The translations under genes were made by a program, and so were the position numbers. Shown one piece after another: positions 1 to 9,515 of a stretch of DNA of 42,804 bases. Where the stretch lies: assembly GCA_023666965.1 (NCBI GenBank), contig JAMPAZ010000010.1, positions 1-42,804 on the forward strand, read 5' to 3'. This DNA is from Muribaculum sp. GTDB taxonomy: Bacteria > Bacteroidota > Bacteroidia > Bacteroidales > Muribaculaceae. Position 1 is the stretch's first letter, and each line of letters starts with the position of its first letter. The notes under the pieces were generated by a model, which was given only the letters and a program-made list of their open reading frames with translations, was not told the origin of the DNA and made no database searches.

Positions 1-47
1 CAATCCCCGGCTAATCAGTTTTGTGCATCTTTCAGATGCGATAATTG

Positions 48-103
48 CATTTTGAGACACCGTCATTTTGATACGGCCTCCTCATTTTAATACGGCCTCA
101 TTT
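48..103. repeat. short imperfect direct repeats at left edge
   Basis: Three related modules of 14-15 bases follow each other: cattttgagacacc at 48-61, cattttgatacggcc at 64-78 and cattttaatacggcc at 83-97, with a truncated fourth copy (cattt) at 99-103. The last two differ at one base and lie 19 bases apart. A small hairpin (gcatct-ttc-agatgc, 25-39) lies beside them. The modules fill the space downstream of the TonB-dependent receptor, read on the minus strand. They could be stacked remnants of insertion-sequence ends or part of a 3' untranslated region. No transposase is visible. Confidence 0.5.
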
Positions 104-114
104 GGTGCGCGTAA

Positions 115-1992
115 TTAGAATTTCAGATTAAATCCGGCCATGAAAGTGACTCCGGGCATTGGGAACCCGTAGTTAATCTGATATTTTGCATCGGTTATGT
201 TGTCGACTTTCGCAAAGAGTGTGACGGGGATGAATCCTCTGATATCGAGATCATACGAGGCACGGAGGTTTAGCAGCGAGTAGTTTTCTTCGGTCTCCTC
301 GGTCAGCATTCCCCAGATACTGAGCGATTCGAGAGTAAACGACCATTTTCCTGGCCGATAGGTTAACTCTCCGAACAGCTTGTTTTTCGGTGCGGCTACG
401 ATGCGGGTGTCGGTGTGCAGATATGCGTAGTTTGCGGTGACAGCCCACTGGCTGTTGATGTCAAACGATGCGTCGATTTCGAAGCCCTTGTTGATGAATT
501 TGCCCGTGTTTACGTTCAGCGGGCGGCCGTCGGTGCGCACTGTCTGAATCAAGTTCTCGCCGTTGATATAATAAAGTGCAAGTCCCACGTTTAGGCGCGA
601 ATCGAGGAGGTATTGACGGAGTTCGACCTCAAAGTTATTCATTCGCTCAGGCTTCAAGTCTGGGTTATGGGGCGGATACATATACAGCTCACGGATATTT
701 GGGCTGCGGAATCCCTTGCCGTAGGAGAATTTAATTTTGGATGCAGGAAGTGGATTGAAGATAAAGCCGGCCTGCGGTACCCATTCGTTGCCGAACTGAG
801 AAGAATGCTCGAGTCTGACACCTGCATTCACCGAAAGCATGTCGTTAAGGAGTGCTTGCTGAGTCATAACGTATGCACCGATTTCATCCACGTGTTTGTC
901 GGGAGTCCAAGTGTTCGGGTCGCCGTTCTTCATTTCGTTCCAAGTCTTGCCTCCCCACTGTTTGTAGTCGATGCCGAGCGAAAGGTCGTTGCCCTCCCAT
1001 GGATTTACAGTTTGATAGGCCGTGATTCCGGCATTATAGTCCTTCGAGTTGAACAGGTAGTCTTTTGGCTGTTCGGCGGCTGTGTGTCCGTCGTCGAGGT
1101 GGTGTCGTCCGTAATTATAGTAAGCTTGGATTCCACCTGAGCTTTTTTCATAATGATCTTTCACGTATATTGAGGCTGTTGTGCGGAACACCTTGGTCCA
1201 CATGTCGTAAAGTGGCTCATAGACCGATCCAGGATTATGGGCCTTGGTTTCGGTCAAGGTGACATTTCCGCCGACTTGCCAATTCGTGTTGATGTCGTAG
1301 CTTAATGATGCGAATTGGTTGGCGAGCCAGTAGCTCATTCTTGAGCGGTGTCCGTCGGAACGTTCGTAATTGGCGGCTACGAATGCATTAAACCGATTGT
1401 GTTTGTAGCCGACTTTAGCCGCATATTTCTGCGTGCCGTATGAGCCCCACATTAAATTGGCTGATCCGCTGAATCCGTCCTGAGTGGCATGTTTTGTGAT
1501 GATGTTTACCGAGCCACCCATTGCTCCGGATCCGTAGAGCAACGACGACGGACCGCTAACGACTTCGACGCGCTCAACGTCGTTGGTTACGTATGTGTCC
1601 GGCAGGGAGTGCCCAAACACTCCGGCCCATTGCGGTTGGCCGTCGATTAAGAACAGCACTTTGTTGCCCTGACCTACACCACGGATATTTACTGTACCAG
1701 CGGCTCCTCCTGAAACTCCGAATCCGCTCATGCCTCGTTCAGTGACAAACATGCCCGGAACGTGGTTGCGCAACACCGGGAGCAGATTGGTTTGTGCCGA
1801 TTTTTGGATTGTCTGTTCGCTTACCACCTTGACATCCAGAGGCAACAATGCCACCGGAGCTTTCATTGTTTCGATTACTTGGACTTCCTTAAGTCCGACG
1901 GTGTCAGCAACGTACTGTGCGTCAGAGTCTGAGGCCATGGCCGGCAGTCCTGTCAGCAACATGGCGGGAATGATGAATTTTGGTGTAATCAT
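115..1992 (-). CDS. TonB-dependent outer-membrane receptor
   Basis: This 625-residue protein is an outer-membrane gated porin that imports a scarce ligand using energy from TonB/ExbBD. A signal peptide (residues 1-20, ending AMA-SD) is followed directly by a plug domain at about 45-155, with NIRGVGQ, FLIDG, VERVEVVSGPSSLLYGSGAMGG and NIIT motifs. A 22-strand barrel follows, ending in a terminal Phe (AGFNLKF). It lacks the N-terminal carboxypeptidase-regulatory domain of SusC proteins and has no SusD partner. Size and architecture therefore match the BtuB/haem/siderophore class rather than a glycan importer. The substrate cannot be read from sequence, and no cobalamin riboswitch is visible in the 108-base divergent region it shares with the methyltransferase. 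Confidence 0.93.
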   Translation of the reverse strand: MITPKFIIPAMLLTGLPAMASDSDAQYVADTVGLKEVQVIETMKAPVALLPLDVKVVSEQTIQKSAQTNLLPVLRNHVPGMFVTERGMSGFGVSGGAAGTVNIRGVGQGNKVLFLIDGQPQWAGVFGHSLPDTYVTNDVERVEVVSGPSSLLYGSGAMGGSVNIITKHATQDGFSGSANLMWGSYGTQKYAAKVGYKHNRFNAFVAANYERSDGHRSRMSYWLANQFASLSYDINTNWQVGGNVTLTETKAHNPGSVYEPLYDMWTKVFRTTASIYVKDHYEKSSGGIQAYYNYGRHHLDDGHTAAEQPKDYLFNSKDYNAGITAYQTVNPWEGNDLSLGIDYKQWGGKTWNEMKNGDPNTWTPDKHVDEIGAYVMTQQALLNDMLSVNAGVRLEHSSQFGNEWVPQAGFIFNPLPASKIKFSYGKGFRSPNIRELYMYPPHNPDLKPERMNNFEVELRQYLLDSRLNVGLALYYINGENLIQTVRTDGRPLNVNTGKFINKGFEIDASFDINSQWAVTANYAYLHTDTRIVAAPKNKLFGELTYRPGKWSFTLESLSIWGMLTEETEENYSLLNLRASYDLDIRGFIPVTLFAKVDNITDAKYQINYGFPMPGVTFMAGFNLKF

Positions 1993-2100
1993 TACTTTAA
2001 TAGATGTGATAGATTCGAATGATGTATTAAGTTTTAATGAATTTTAAACAATGGTCGAATGGAAAATGTTTTTAAGAAGAACCATTAGTATGATTAGTCG

Positions 2101-2688
2101 ATGAACAACGTAGAATTTTTTGATACGATTGCCCCTCGCTGGGACAAGACGAATATAATAAACGAGCGTAAGATTGCACATATACTCGATGTGGCCGAAG
2201 TGGGGCGTGGCGATTCGATACTTGATGTCGGTACCGGTACGGGTGTCTTAATTCCATTTCTTGAGAACCGCATCGGCCACGATGGCCTGATTGAGGCTGT
2301 CGATTTGTCTGACGGGATGTTAAAGATAGCCAGAAGCAAGTTCCCGGATTATCGCAATCTTGAATTTGTGAAGCTGGATGTTGAAGCCGACACGATAGAG
2401 CGGCAGTTCGACAGGATAATGATGTACTGCATGTTCCCTCATTTGCAACAGCCGATGGACACTCTCCGATGGCTCGTGAATGTAAATCTGCGCCCCGGTG
2501 GCACTCTCGTGATTGCACATGCTCAGAGCCGTCATGCGATAAATCACATACACGACAGGCATTCTCCAGAGGGAACCGATGATTTGGTGGCGATAGATTA
2601 CTTTGTCTCATTAATTAGGGAACATGGAATGAATGTTGACTATTCGGAGGACAGCGACGAGTACTATATTGTGCGCATACGCGCTTGA
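2101..2688 (+). CDS. class I SAM-dependent methyltransferase
   Basis: A 195-residue cytosolic protein with a Rossmann-type methyltransferase fold (Methyltransf_11/25 type). Motif I is LDVGTGTG at about 41-48, followed by the acidic ribose-binding strand AVDLSDGML at about 66-74 and a motif IV region (FDRIMMYCMFPHL). The N-terminus (FFDTIAPRWD) resembles UbiE/COQ5-like enzymes, but the protein is shorter than those and this is not a confident MenG/UbiE. It is transcribed divergently from the TonB receptor gene with 108 bases between them. The two may share control, and the enzyme may modify the imported ligand; both are inferences. The methyl acceptor is unknown. Confidence 0.85.
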   Translation: MNNVEFFDTIAPRWDKTNIINERKIAHILDVAEVGRGDSILDVGTGTGVLIPFLENRIGHDGLIEAVDLSDGMLKIARSKFPDYRNLEFVKLDVEADTIERQFDRIMMYCMFPHLQQPMDTLRWLVNVNLRPGGTLVIAHAQSRHAINHIHDRHSPEGTDDLVAIDYFVSLIREHGMNVDYSEDSDEYYIVRIRA

Positions 2689-2718
2689 TTATAGAGAAGA
2701 GACTGTTATTGCAAATAT

Positions 2719-2752
2719 ATTCCCGGAGCATTTACCCAAGTGCTCCGGGAAT
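2719..2752. terminator. bidirectional hairpin between convergent genes
   Basis: A perfect 12-base inverted repeat (attcccggagca / tgctccgggaat) with a 10-base loop lies between the convergent methyltransferase and esterase genes. Neither side has a long T-run, so it may act as a shared terminator or 3'-end stabiliser. Confidence 0.65.
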
Positions 2753-2773
2753 AATGTATATTTATGAAGTCAG

Positions 2774-3988
<1,215 letters not shown>

Positions 3989-4107
3989 TTATTAAAAACA
4001 ATTCGTTGCTGCGCGATTATTTTTCTCTTTGAAACTTATGTGGTAAGCAGTATGTTATTTTTAATTAAATAATCGATTTGAGTGCCGTGTAATGGTGAAA
4101 TTAGATG

Positions 4108-4115
4108 TAAATTTG
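4108..4115 (+). promoter_or_regulatory. -7 promoter box for hppA
   Basis: TAAATTTG matches the Bacteroidota -7 consensus and lies 31 bases before the hppA start. The -33 element is weak. Confidence 0.5.
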
Positions 4116-4146
4116 TATTGACTTTTTAACCAAAATTACATTATCA

Positions 4147-6351
4147 ATGGAAACAGCGCTTTTCTGGGTAGTGCCCGTAGCTTCGATTTTGGCATTGTTG
4201 CTTGCGGGATTTTTCTACCGTCAGATGATGCGGGAAAGTGAGGGAACCCCGCTGATGGAAAAAATAGCGTCCCATGTGCGAAAGGGCGCTATGTCTTACC
4301 TCAAACAACAGTACAAGATTGTAGGAATCGTATTCCTCTGCTTGGTAATCCTATTTTCTATTATGGCCTACGGATTTCAGCTTCAGAACTCCTGGGTGCC
4401 CATTGCATTCTTGACGGGAGGTTTCTTCTCCGGACTGTCGGGCTATCTGGGTATGAAGACGGCCACAAACGCTTCGGCCCGTACAGCCAATGCCGCCCGC
4501 ACGTCGCTTAACGGCGGTCTGCGTGTGGCTTTCCGTTCGGGAGCCGTGATGGGTCTAGTAGTTGTCGGACTCGGTCTCTTTGACATTTCGTTCTGGTATT
4601 TGGTGCTTGATTGGTGCGTTCCGGTCGACTATGCTACACCTACGGCCAAGCTATGCATGATTACCACTACGATGCTTACTTTCGGTATGGGTGCAAGTAC
4701 GCAAGCGCTTTTTGCTCGCGTAGGCGGAGGTATATATACGAAGGCGGCTGATGTCGGTGCCGACCTCGTGGGAAAGGTTGAGGCCGGTATTCCCGAGGAC
4801 GACCCCCGTAATCCTGCCACTATTGCAGATAATGTCGGCGACAATGTCGGCGACGTAGCAGGTATGGGTGCCGACTTATACGAGTCATACTGTGGCTCGA
4901 TTTTGGCGACTGCCGCACTCGGCGCCGCCGCGTTTATGTCGAGCGGAAATGTCGATATGCAGTTCAAGGCTGTGCTCGCTCCGATGCTTATCGCGGCCGT
5001 GGGTATAATACTGTCTATCGTAGGTATATTCTCGGTACGCACTAAAGAGAACGCCACCATGAAGGATCTTCTCAATGCTCTCTCTGTAGGTACTAATCTG
5101 AGCTCGGTGCTTATTGTGGGCGCTACTTTCTTGATTCTTTGGGCGCTTCAGCTTGAAAACTGGGTCAACATTTCGTTGGCTGTTGTAATCGGTCTGCTCG
5201 TCGGTATAGTTATAGGACGTTCTACGGAGTATTATACTTCGCAGTCATACAAGCCCACAAAAAAACTTGCTGAAAGCGGTCAGACCGGACCGGCTACGGT
5301 TATCATTTCCGGTATAGGACTTGGTATGGTGTCGACTGCCGTGCCCGTTCTTGCAGTGGTAGTAGGTATCATACTTTCTTACTGGCTTGCTTCCGGTTTT
5401 GATTTTACCAATGTAAGCATGGGACTTTATGGTATAGGTATCGCGGCTGTCGGTATGCTTTCGACTCTTGGCATCACCCTTGCCACCGACGCCTACGGAC
5501 CTATTGCCGACAATGCCGGAGGTAATGCCGAAATGAGCGGACTTGGTCAGGAAGTGCGCCGTCGTACCGACGCTCTCGACTCGCTCGGCAACACCACTGC
5601 CGCTACAGGTAAGGGATTTGCCATTGGCTCGGCCGCACTGACCGGTCTTGCCCTCCTCGCTTCATATATCGAAGAGATTCGTATCGGTATGGATCGTCTT
5701 GGTCGCACGGCCATAGACCTTGGCAACAACATTCAGATTCCTATCCACGAAGCTTCGTTTACCGACTTTATGACATATTATGATGTCAACTTGATGAATC
5801 CGAAAGTGCTTTCCGGTATGTTCATCGGTAGTATGATGGCTTTCTTATTCTGCGGTTTGACTATGAACGCAGTAGGTCGCGCCGCCGGACACATGGTTGA
5901 AGAAGTTCGCCGCCAGTTCCGCGAAATAAAGGGTATTCTGACCGGAAACGCCGAACCTGATTATGCTCGTTGTGTGCAGATTTCTACCAAGGGTGCTCAG
6001 CGTGAGATGGTATTCCCGTCGCTTCTCGCTATCGTCGCCCCGATTCTTGTAGGACTCATCTTTGGTGTCCCGGGCGTAATCGGTCTGCTTGTGGGCGGTC
6101 TTTCAGCGGGATTCGTGCTCGCAATCTTCATGGCCAATGCAGGCGGTGCTTGGGATAATGCCAAGAAGTATGTTGAAGAAGGAAACTTCGGCGGTAAGGG
6201 CAGCGAAGTGCATAAGGCTACTGTGACCGGCGATACTGTCGGCGACCCCTTCAAAGACACATCAGGTCCGAGCTTGAATATTTTGATCAAGCTTATGTCG
6301 ATGGTGGCTATTGTGATGGCCGGATTGACCGTCTCTTGGAGTCTGTTTTAA
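4147..6351 (+). CDS. hppA: membrane-bound ion-pumping pyrophosphatase, Na+-type, K+-dependent
   Basis: A 734-residue integral membrane protein with about 16 transmembrane helices. It couples PPi hydrolysis to cation export. Substrate-site motifs are present: [11 protein letters not shown], the Asp-rich [12 protein letters not shown], and a late [17 protein letters not shown]. Two family rules allow a finer call. The gate glutamate lies in DLYESY (Glu246), the position known for Na+-pumping enzymes; H+-only enzymes carry it one helical turn later. The [10 protein letters not shown] motif has Ala485 and Gly488 where K+-independent enzymes have Lys and Thr, so K+ dependence is expected. Na+-only and dual Na+/H+ pumping cannot be told apart here. 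It is monocistronic, with its own promoter and a strong terminator. Confidence 0.96.
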   Translation: METALFWVVPVASILALLLAGFFYRQMMRESEGTPLMEKIASHVRKGAMSYLKQQYKIVGIVFLCLVILFSIMAYGFQLQNSWVPIAFLTGGFFSGLSGYLGMKTATNASARTANAARTSLNGGLRVAFRSGAVMGLVVVGLGLFDISFWYLVLDWCVPVDYATPTAKLCMITTTMLTFGMGASTQALFARVGGGIYTKAADVGADLVGKVEAGIPEDDPRNPATIADNVGDNVGDVAGMGADLYESYCGSILATAALGAAAFMSSGNVDMQFKAVLAPMLIAAVGIILSIVGIFSVRTKENATMKDLLNALSVGTNLSSVLIVGATFLILWALQLENWVNISLAVVIGLLVGIVIGRSTEYYTSQSYKPTKKLAESGQTGPATVIISGIGLGMVSTAVPVLAVVVGIILSYWLASGFDFTNVSMGLYGIGIAAVGMLSTLGITLATDAYGPIADNAGGNAEMSGLGQEVRRRTDALDSLGNTTAATGKGFAIGSAALTGLALLASYIEEIRIGMDRLGRTAIDLGNNIQIPIHEASFTDFMTYYDVNLMNPKVLSGMFIGSMMAFLFCGLTMNAVGRAAGHMVEEVRRQFREIKGILTGNAEPDYARCVQISTKGAQREMVFPSLLAIVAPILVGLIFGVPGVIGLLVGGLSAGFVLAIFMANAGGAWDNAKKYVEEGNFGGKGSEVHKATVTGDTVGDPFKDTSGPSLNILIKLMSMVAIVMAGLTVSWSLF

Positions 6352-6375
6352 TCGGCTGTAAGCATTATAGATTTG

Positions 6376-6411
6376 TGGGCGGAGCCTCGTGGAGGTTGCC
6401 GCCCATTTTTT
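6376..6411 (+). terminator. rho-independent terminator of hppA
   Basis: TGGGCGG at 6376-6382 pairs with CCGCCCA at 6399-6405, with an inner CCTC-GTG-GAGG stem, followed by six T residues. It lies just downstream of the hppA stop. Confidence 0.85.
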
Positions 6412-6452
6412 ACGTTTAAGTAGATGATTTTGCGGAATCAAGTCTAAAGTCT

Positions 6453-6465
6453 GTGCATTATGCAC
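6453..6465. promoter_or_regulatory. perfect palindrome upstream of the receiver/ATP-grasp gene
   Basis: GTGCAT-T-ATGCAC is a perfect 13-base palindrome that overlaps the expected -33 region of the promoter at 6486-6493. It could be an operator; a chance occurrence is possible. Confidence 0.3.
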
Positions 6466-6485
6466 GAATACCCGCCGATAATTCG

Positions 6486-6493
6486 TAACTTTG
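6486..6493 (+). promoter_or_regulatory. -7 promoter box for the six-gene run starting at 6522
   Basis: TAACTTTG matches the Bacteroidota -7 consensus and lies 28 bases before the start codon at 6522. No consensus -33 is present; a palindrome occupies that place instead. Confidence 0.55.
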
Positions 6494-6521
6494 TAGTATA
6501 GCAACAACTTATATTGACCAC

Positions 6522-9482
6522 ATGAACGAAGAGAGTGTAAGCCAACTATATCTTAAAGACACCGCTTTTAGAAATTTGATGCAGAAGCGTGTGTTCAATG
6601 TGCTGCTTGTCGCATCGCCTTACGACGCCTTTATGATGGAAGAGGACGGTCGCGTTGAAGAGCAACTTTATTTTGAATACGTCGCTTTAAATCTTAGTTC
6701 GCCTCCTCGCGTCATTCGAGTTTCGCATCCGTCAGAAGCGCTCGACCTACTGGAAAACAAACGATTTGACATAGTGATTATGATGCCGGGTGTGGATTTG
6801 AGTGAGACTTTTGAGGGTGCCAAACTAATCAAGGCATCTGCGCCGGATATACCTATCGTGGTCCTTACGCCGTTCTCCAAGGAGGTCTCAAGGCGTATCT
6901 CCAACGAAGACCTTACCGGTGTCGACTATGTGTTCAGTTGGCTCGGGAATGTCGACCTGCTTCTCGCAATCATCAAACTGATTGAGGATAAGATGAATGC
7001 CGACAACGACATTAACGAGGTTGGTGTCCAGATGATTCTTTTGGTGGAGGATTCTGTGCGGTTTTATTCGTCAGTGCTCCCTACGTTGTATAAGTTCCTC
7101 CTTAAGCAGTCGCAGATATTCTCAACGGAGGCCCTCAACGAGCATGAAAGTATGCTGCGTATGAGGGGCCGCCCGAAGGTTATGCTCGCGCGCGACTATG
7201 AAGAAGCTGTCGAACTCTATGAGAGGTACGGCAAGAATATGCTCGGAGTGATTTCCGACGTATCCTTTAAGCATGAAGGCGAAAAGGATGCCCAGGCAGG
7301 ACTTAAGTTGGCCAAATACCTCCGGGAGAAAGATCCCTACTTGCCTATCATAATTGAGTCGTCGGAGACCGAAAACGCCGAAAAAGTGCAGGACTTTGAC
7401 GGCCAGTTCCTTGATAAAAATTCCAAAAAATTTCCTGTCGACCTCGGTTCAGCCATAATGCGTGACTTTGGATTCGGCGACTTTATCGTGCGTAATCCTA
7501 AAACCGGTGAAGAGATTCTCCGAATCCATGACTTGAAGGGGCTGCAGAAGCACATATTCGACATTCCGGCTGATTCGTTGCTATATCATGCTTCATACAA
7601 CGACATTTCCCGCTGGCTCTACTCGCGAGCCTTGTTCCCGATAGCCGAGGTGATTAAGAACCACCGGTTTAGAAATATCGAGGAGGCCGACACCGTGCGG
7701 CAACTTTTCTTCGACTTGATAGTTAAGTACCGCAAGATGAAGAATCGGGGAGTCGTGGCCATTTTCCGTAAGGACCGGTTTGACTACTACTCTAATTTTG
7801 CGCGTATAGGGCAGGGGTCGTTGGGGGGTAAAGGACGTGGTTTGGCATTTATAGATTCCATTATTAAGAAAAATCCGATATGTGACAATTTTGACGGAGT
7901 GACGGTGACGATTCCACGGACTGTGGTGATCTGTACCGACATTTTCGACGAATTTATGGAGACCAACAATCTCTATCCGTTGGCTCTTTCGGATCAACCT
8001 GACGAAGTAATACTGAAAGCTTTCCTCCACGGGCGGTTACCTGAGCGGTTGATAGAAGATCTGTTTGCCTTGTTTGAAGTGGTCGACCGTCCGCTTGCGG
8101 TCAGAAGCTCGAGCTTGCTTGAAGATTCCCACTACCAGCCTTTTGCCGGCATCTATTCAACATACATGATCCCTCATGTCGAGGATAAATACGAGATGTT
8201 GAAGATGCTCAGCGATGCCATTAAGGGTGTGTATGCATCTGTGTTTTATGCCGATAGTAAGGCATATATGACCGCGACGAGCAATGTCATCGATCAGGAA
8301 AAAATGGCGGTGATTATTCAAGAGGTTGTCGGGAAAGAGGTTGGCGATAAATATTTCCCGTCGTTTGCCGGAGTTGGAAGGTCGCTTAACTATTACCCGA
8401 TAAACGACGAGGTCCCGGAGGACGGTGTGGTTGAAGTGGCAGTCGGTTTAGGCAAGTATATCGTCGATGGCGGATTAAGTCTGCGGTTTTCGCCGCGCCA
8501 CCCCGACCATGTTCTCCAAACATCCACGTTGGATCTTGCCTTGCGCGACACGCAGACTCAGTTCTACGCCCTCGATTCGAAAAGAATGCTGGACGGCGAT
8601 TTTAAGGTCGATGACGGATTTAACATCTCCAAGATGCGCATTCAAGACGTGGCCTCTACGGGTGCATTGCGCTATATGGTGTCTACTTACGATTTTCGCG
8701 ACCAGATGCTTCGCGACTGTGACGAAGGTACGGGGCGAAGGGTGGTGACATTTGCCAATATACTTCAGCACAAAGTGTTCCCGTTGGCCGAAATTACCGA
8801 CTTTATGCTCTCGACTGGACAAAGGGAGATGGTGCGTCCGGTTGAGATTGAGTTTGCCGGGGTCATTGATATTAAAAATGGTTCCAAAGGCACGTTGTAT
8901 TGGCTCCAGATACGCCCCATCGTCGAGCGAAAGGATCTTGTCGATGAATCAACAATGGCGCTTCCCGACGAGAAAATTCTACTCAGAAGCAACACTGCAT
9001 TGGGACATGGAAACATTGAAAATGTCAATACGATAGTATATGTGCGCCCCGACAACTTCTCTTCGTCAAATAATTCATTGATAGCGCGTGAAATTGAAAA
9101 AATAAATCGTAACTTTACAGAGCGTAATGAAGGCTACATTTTGGTAGGTCCCGGAAGGTGGGGGTCGAGCGACACCGCTTTGGGTATTCCGGTCAAGTGG
9201 CCCCATATTTCTTCGGCAAGGTTGATAGTCGAATCTTCGCTTTCAAACTATCGGATTGAGCCGAGCCAGGGTACCCACTTTTTCCAAAACCTGACATCTT
9301 TCGGCGTGGGATATTTCACGATAAATCCCGGTCTTAACGGTGGAATTTATGACGTGGAATATCTTGATTCGTTTCCTGCCGAATATGAGAGCGACTTTGT
9401 GCGTATTGTCAGGTTCGCTGCCCCGTTAACCATCGGCATAAATGGCCGTAAAGGTGTAGGAGTGGTAGTTAAGCCTGACTGA
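6522..9482 (+). CDS. receiver-receiver-PEP-synthase-type ATP-grasp protein without phosphohistidine domain
   Basis: A 986-residue cytosolic protein. Residues ~17-155 form a degenerate response-regulator receiver: the phospho-Asp position in FDIVIMMPG is Met88. Residues ~168-315 form a second receiver with key residues intact: acidic pocket Glu176/Asp177, phospho-acceptor Asp246 in VISDVS, and Lys299 in LDKNS. After a linker, residues ~415-825 resemble the PPDK/PEP-synthase ATP-binding domain, with GQGSLGGKGRG near 430-440, VRSSSLLED near 527 and LYWLQIRPI near 805. The swivelling phosphohistidine domain and the PEP-binding barrel of PpsA are absent. Instead a ~155-residue C-terminal domain carries GPGRWGSSD and SQGTHFFQN, whose role I do not recognise. 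It is therefore not a standard PEP synthase; nucleotide-dependent signalling or phosphotransfer is possible. It heads a six-gene run. Confidence 0.88.
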   Translation: MNEESVSQLYLKDTAFRNLMQKRVFNVLLVASPYDAFMMEEDGRVEEQLYFEYVALNLSSPPRVIRVSHPSEALDLLENKRFDIVIMMPGVDLSETFEGAKLIKASAPDIPIVVLTPFSKEVSRRISNEDLTGVDYVFSWLGNVDLLLAIIKLIEDKMNADNDINEVGVQMILLVEDSVRFYSSVLPTLYKFLLKQSQIFSTEALNEHESMLRMRGRPKVMLARDYEEAVELYERYGKNMLGVISDVSFKHEGEKDAQAGLKLAKYLREKDPYLPIIIESSETENAEKVQDFDGQFLDKNSKKFPVDLGSAIMRDFGFGDFIVRNPKTGEEILRIHDLKGLQKHIFDIPADSLLYHASYNDISRWLYSRALFPIAEVIKNHRFRNIEEADTVRQLFFDLIVKYRKMKNRGVVAIFRKDRFDYYSNFARIGQGSLGGKGRGLAFIDSIIKKNPICDNFDGVTVTIPRTVVICTDIFDEFMETNNLYPLALSDQPDEVILKAFLHGRLPERLIEDLFALFEVVDRPLAVRSSSLLEDSHYQPFAGIYSTYMIPHVEDKYEMLKMLSDAIKGVYASVFYADSKAYMTATSNVIDQEKMAVIIQEVVGKEVGDKYFPSFAGVGRSLNYYPINDEVPEDGVVEVAVGLGKYIVDGGLSLRFSPRHPDHVLQTSTLDLALRDTQTQFYALDSKRMLDGDFKVDDGFNISKMRIQDVASTGALRYMVSTYDFRDQMLRDCDEGTGRRVVTFANILQHKVFPLAEITDFMLSTGQREMVRPVEIEFAGVIDIKNGSKGTLYWLQIRPIVERKDLVDESTMALPDEKILLRSNTALGHGNIENVNTIVYVRPDNFSSSNNSLIAREIEKINRNFTERNEGYILVGPGRWGSSDTALGIPVKWPHISSARLIVESSLSNYRIEPSQGTHFFQNLTSFGVGYFTINPGLNGGIYDVEYLDSFPAEYESDFVRIVRFAAPLTIGINGRKGVGVVVKPD

Positions 9483-9515
9483 ATAAATAACCGATTAGAA
9501 CCATTTTTTTGCATT

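Noticed and set aside
1993-2100. Cobalamin riboswitch upstream of the TonB receptor
   Set aside because: The 108-base divergent gap is too short for the aptamer and lacks a B12-box-like sequence.
6522-9482. Plain annotation as PEP synthase (ppsA)
   Set aside because: The phosphohistidine and PEP-binding domains are absent and two receiver domains are present, so the reaction cannot be assumed.
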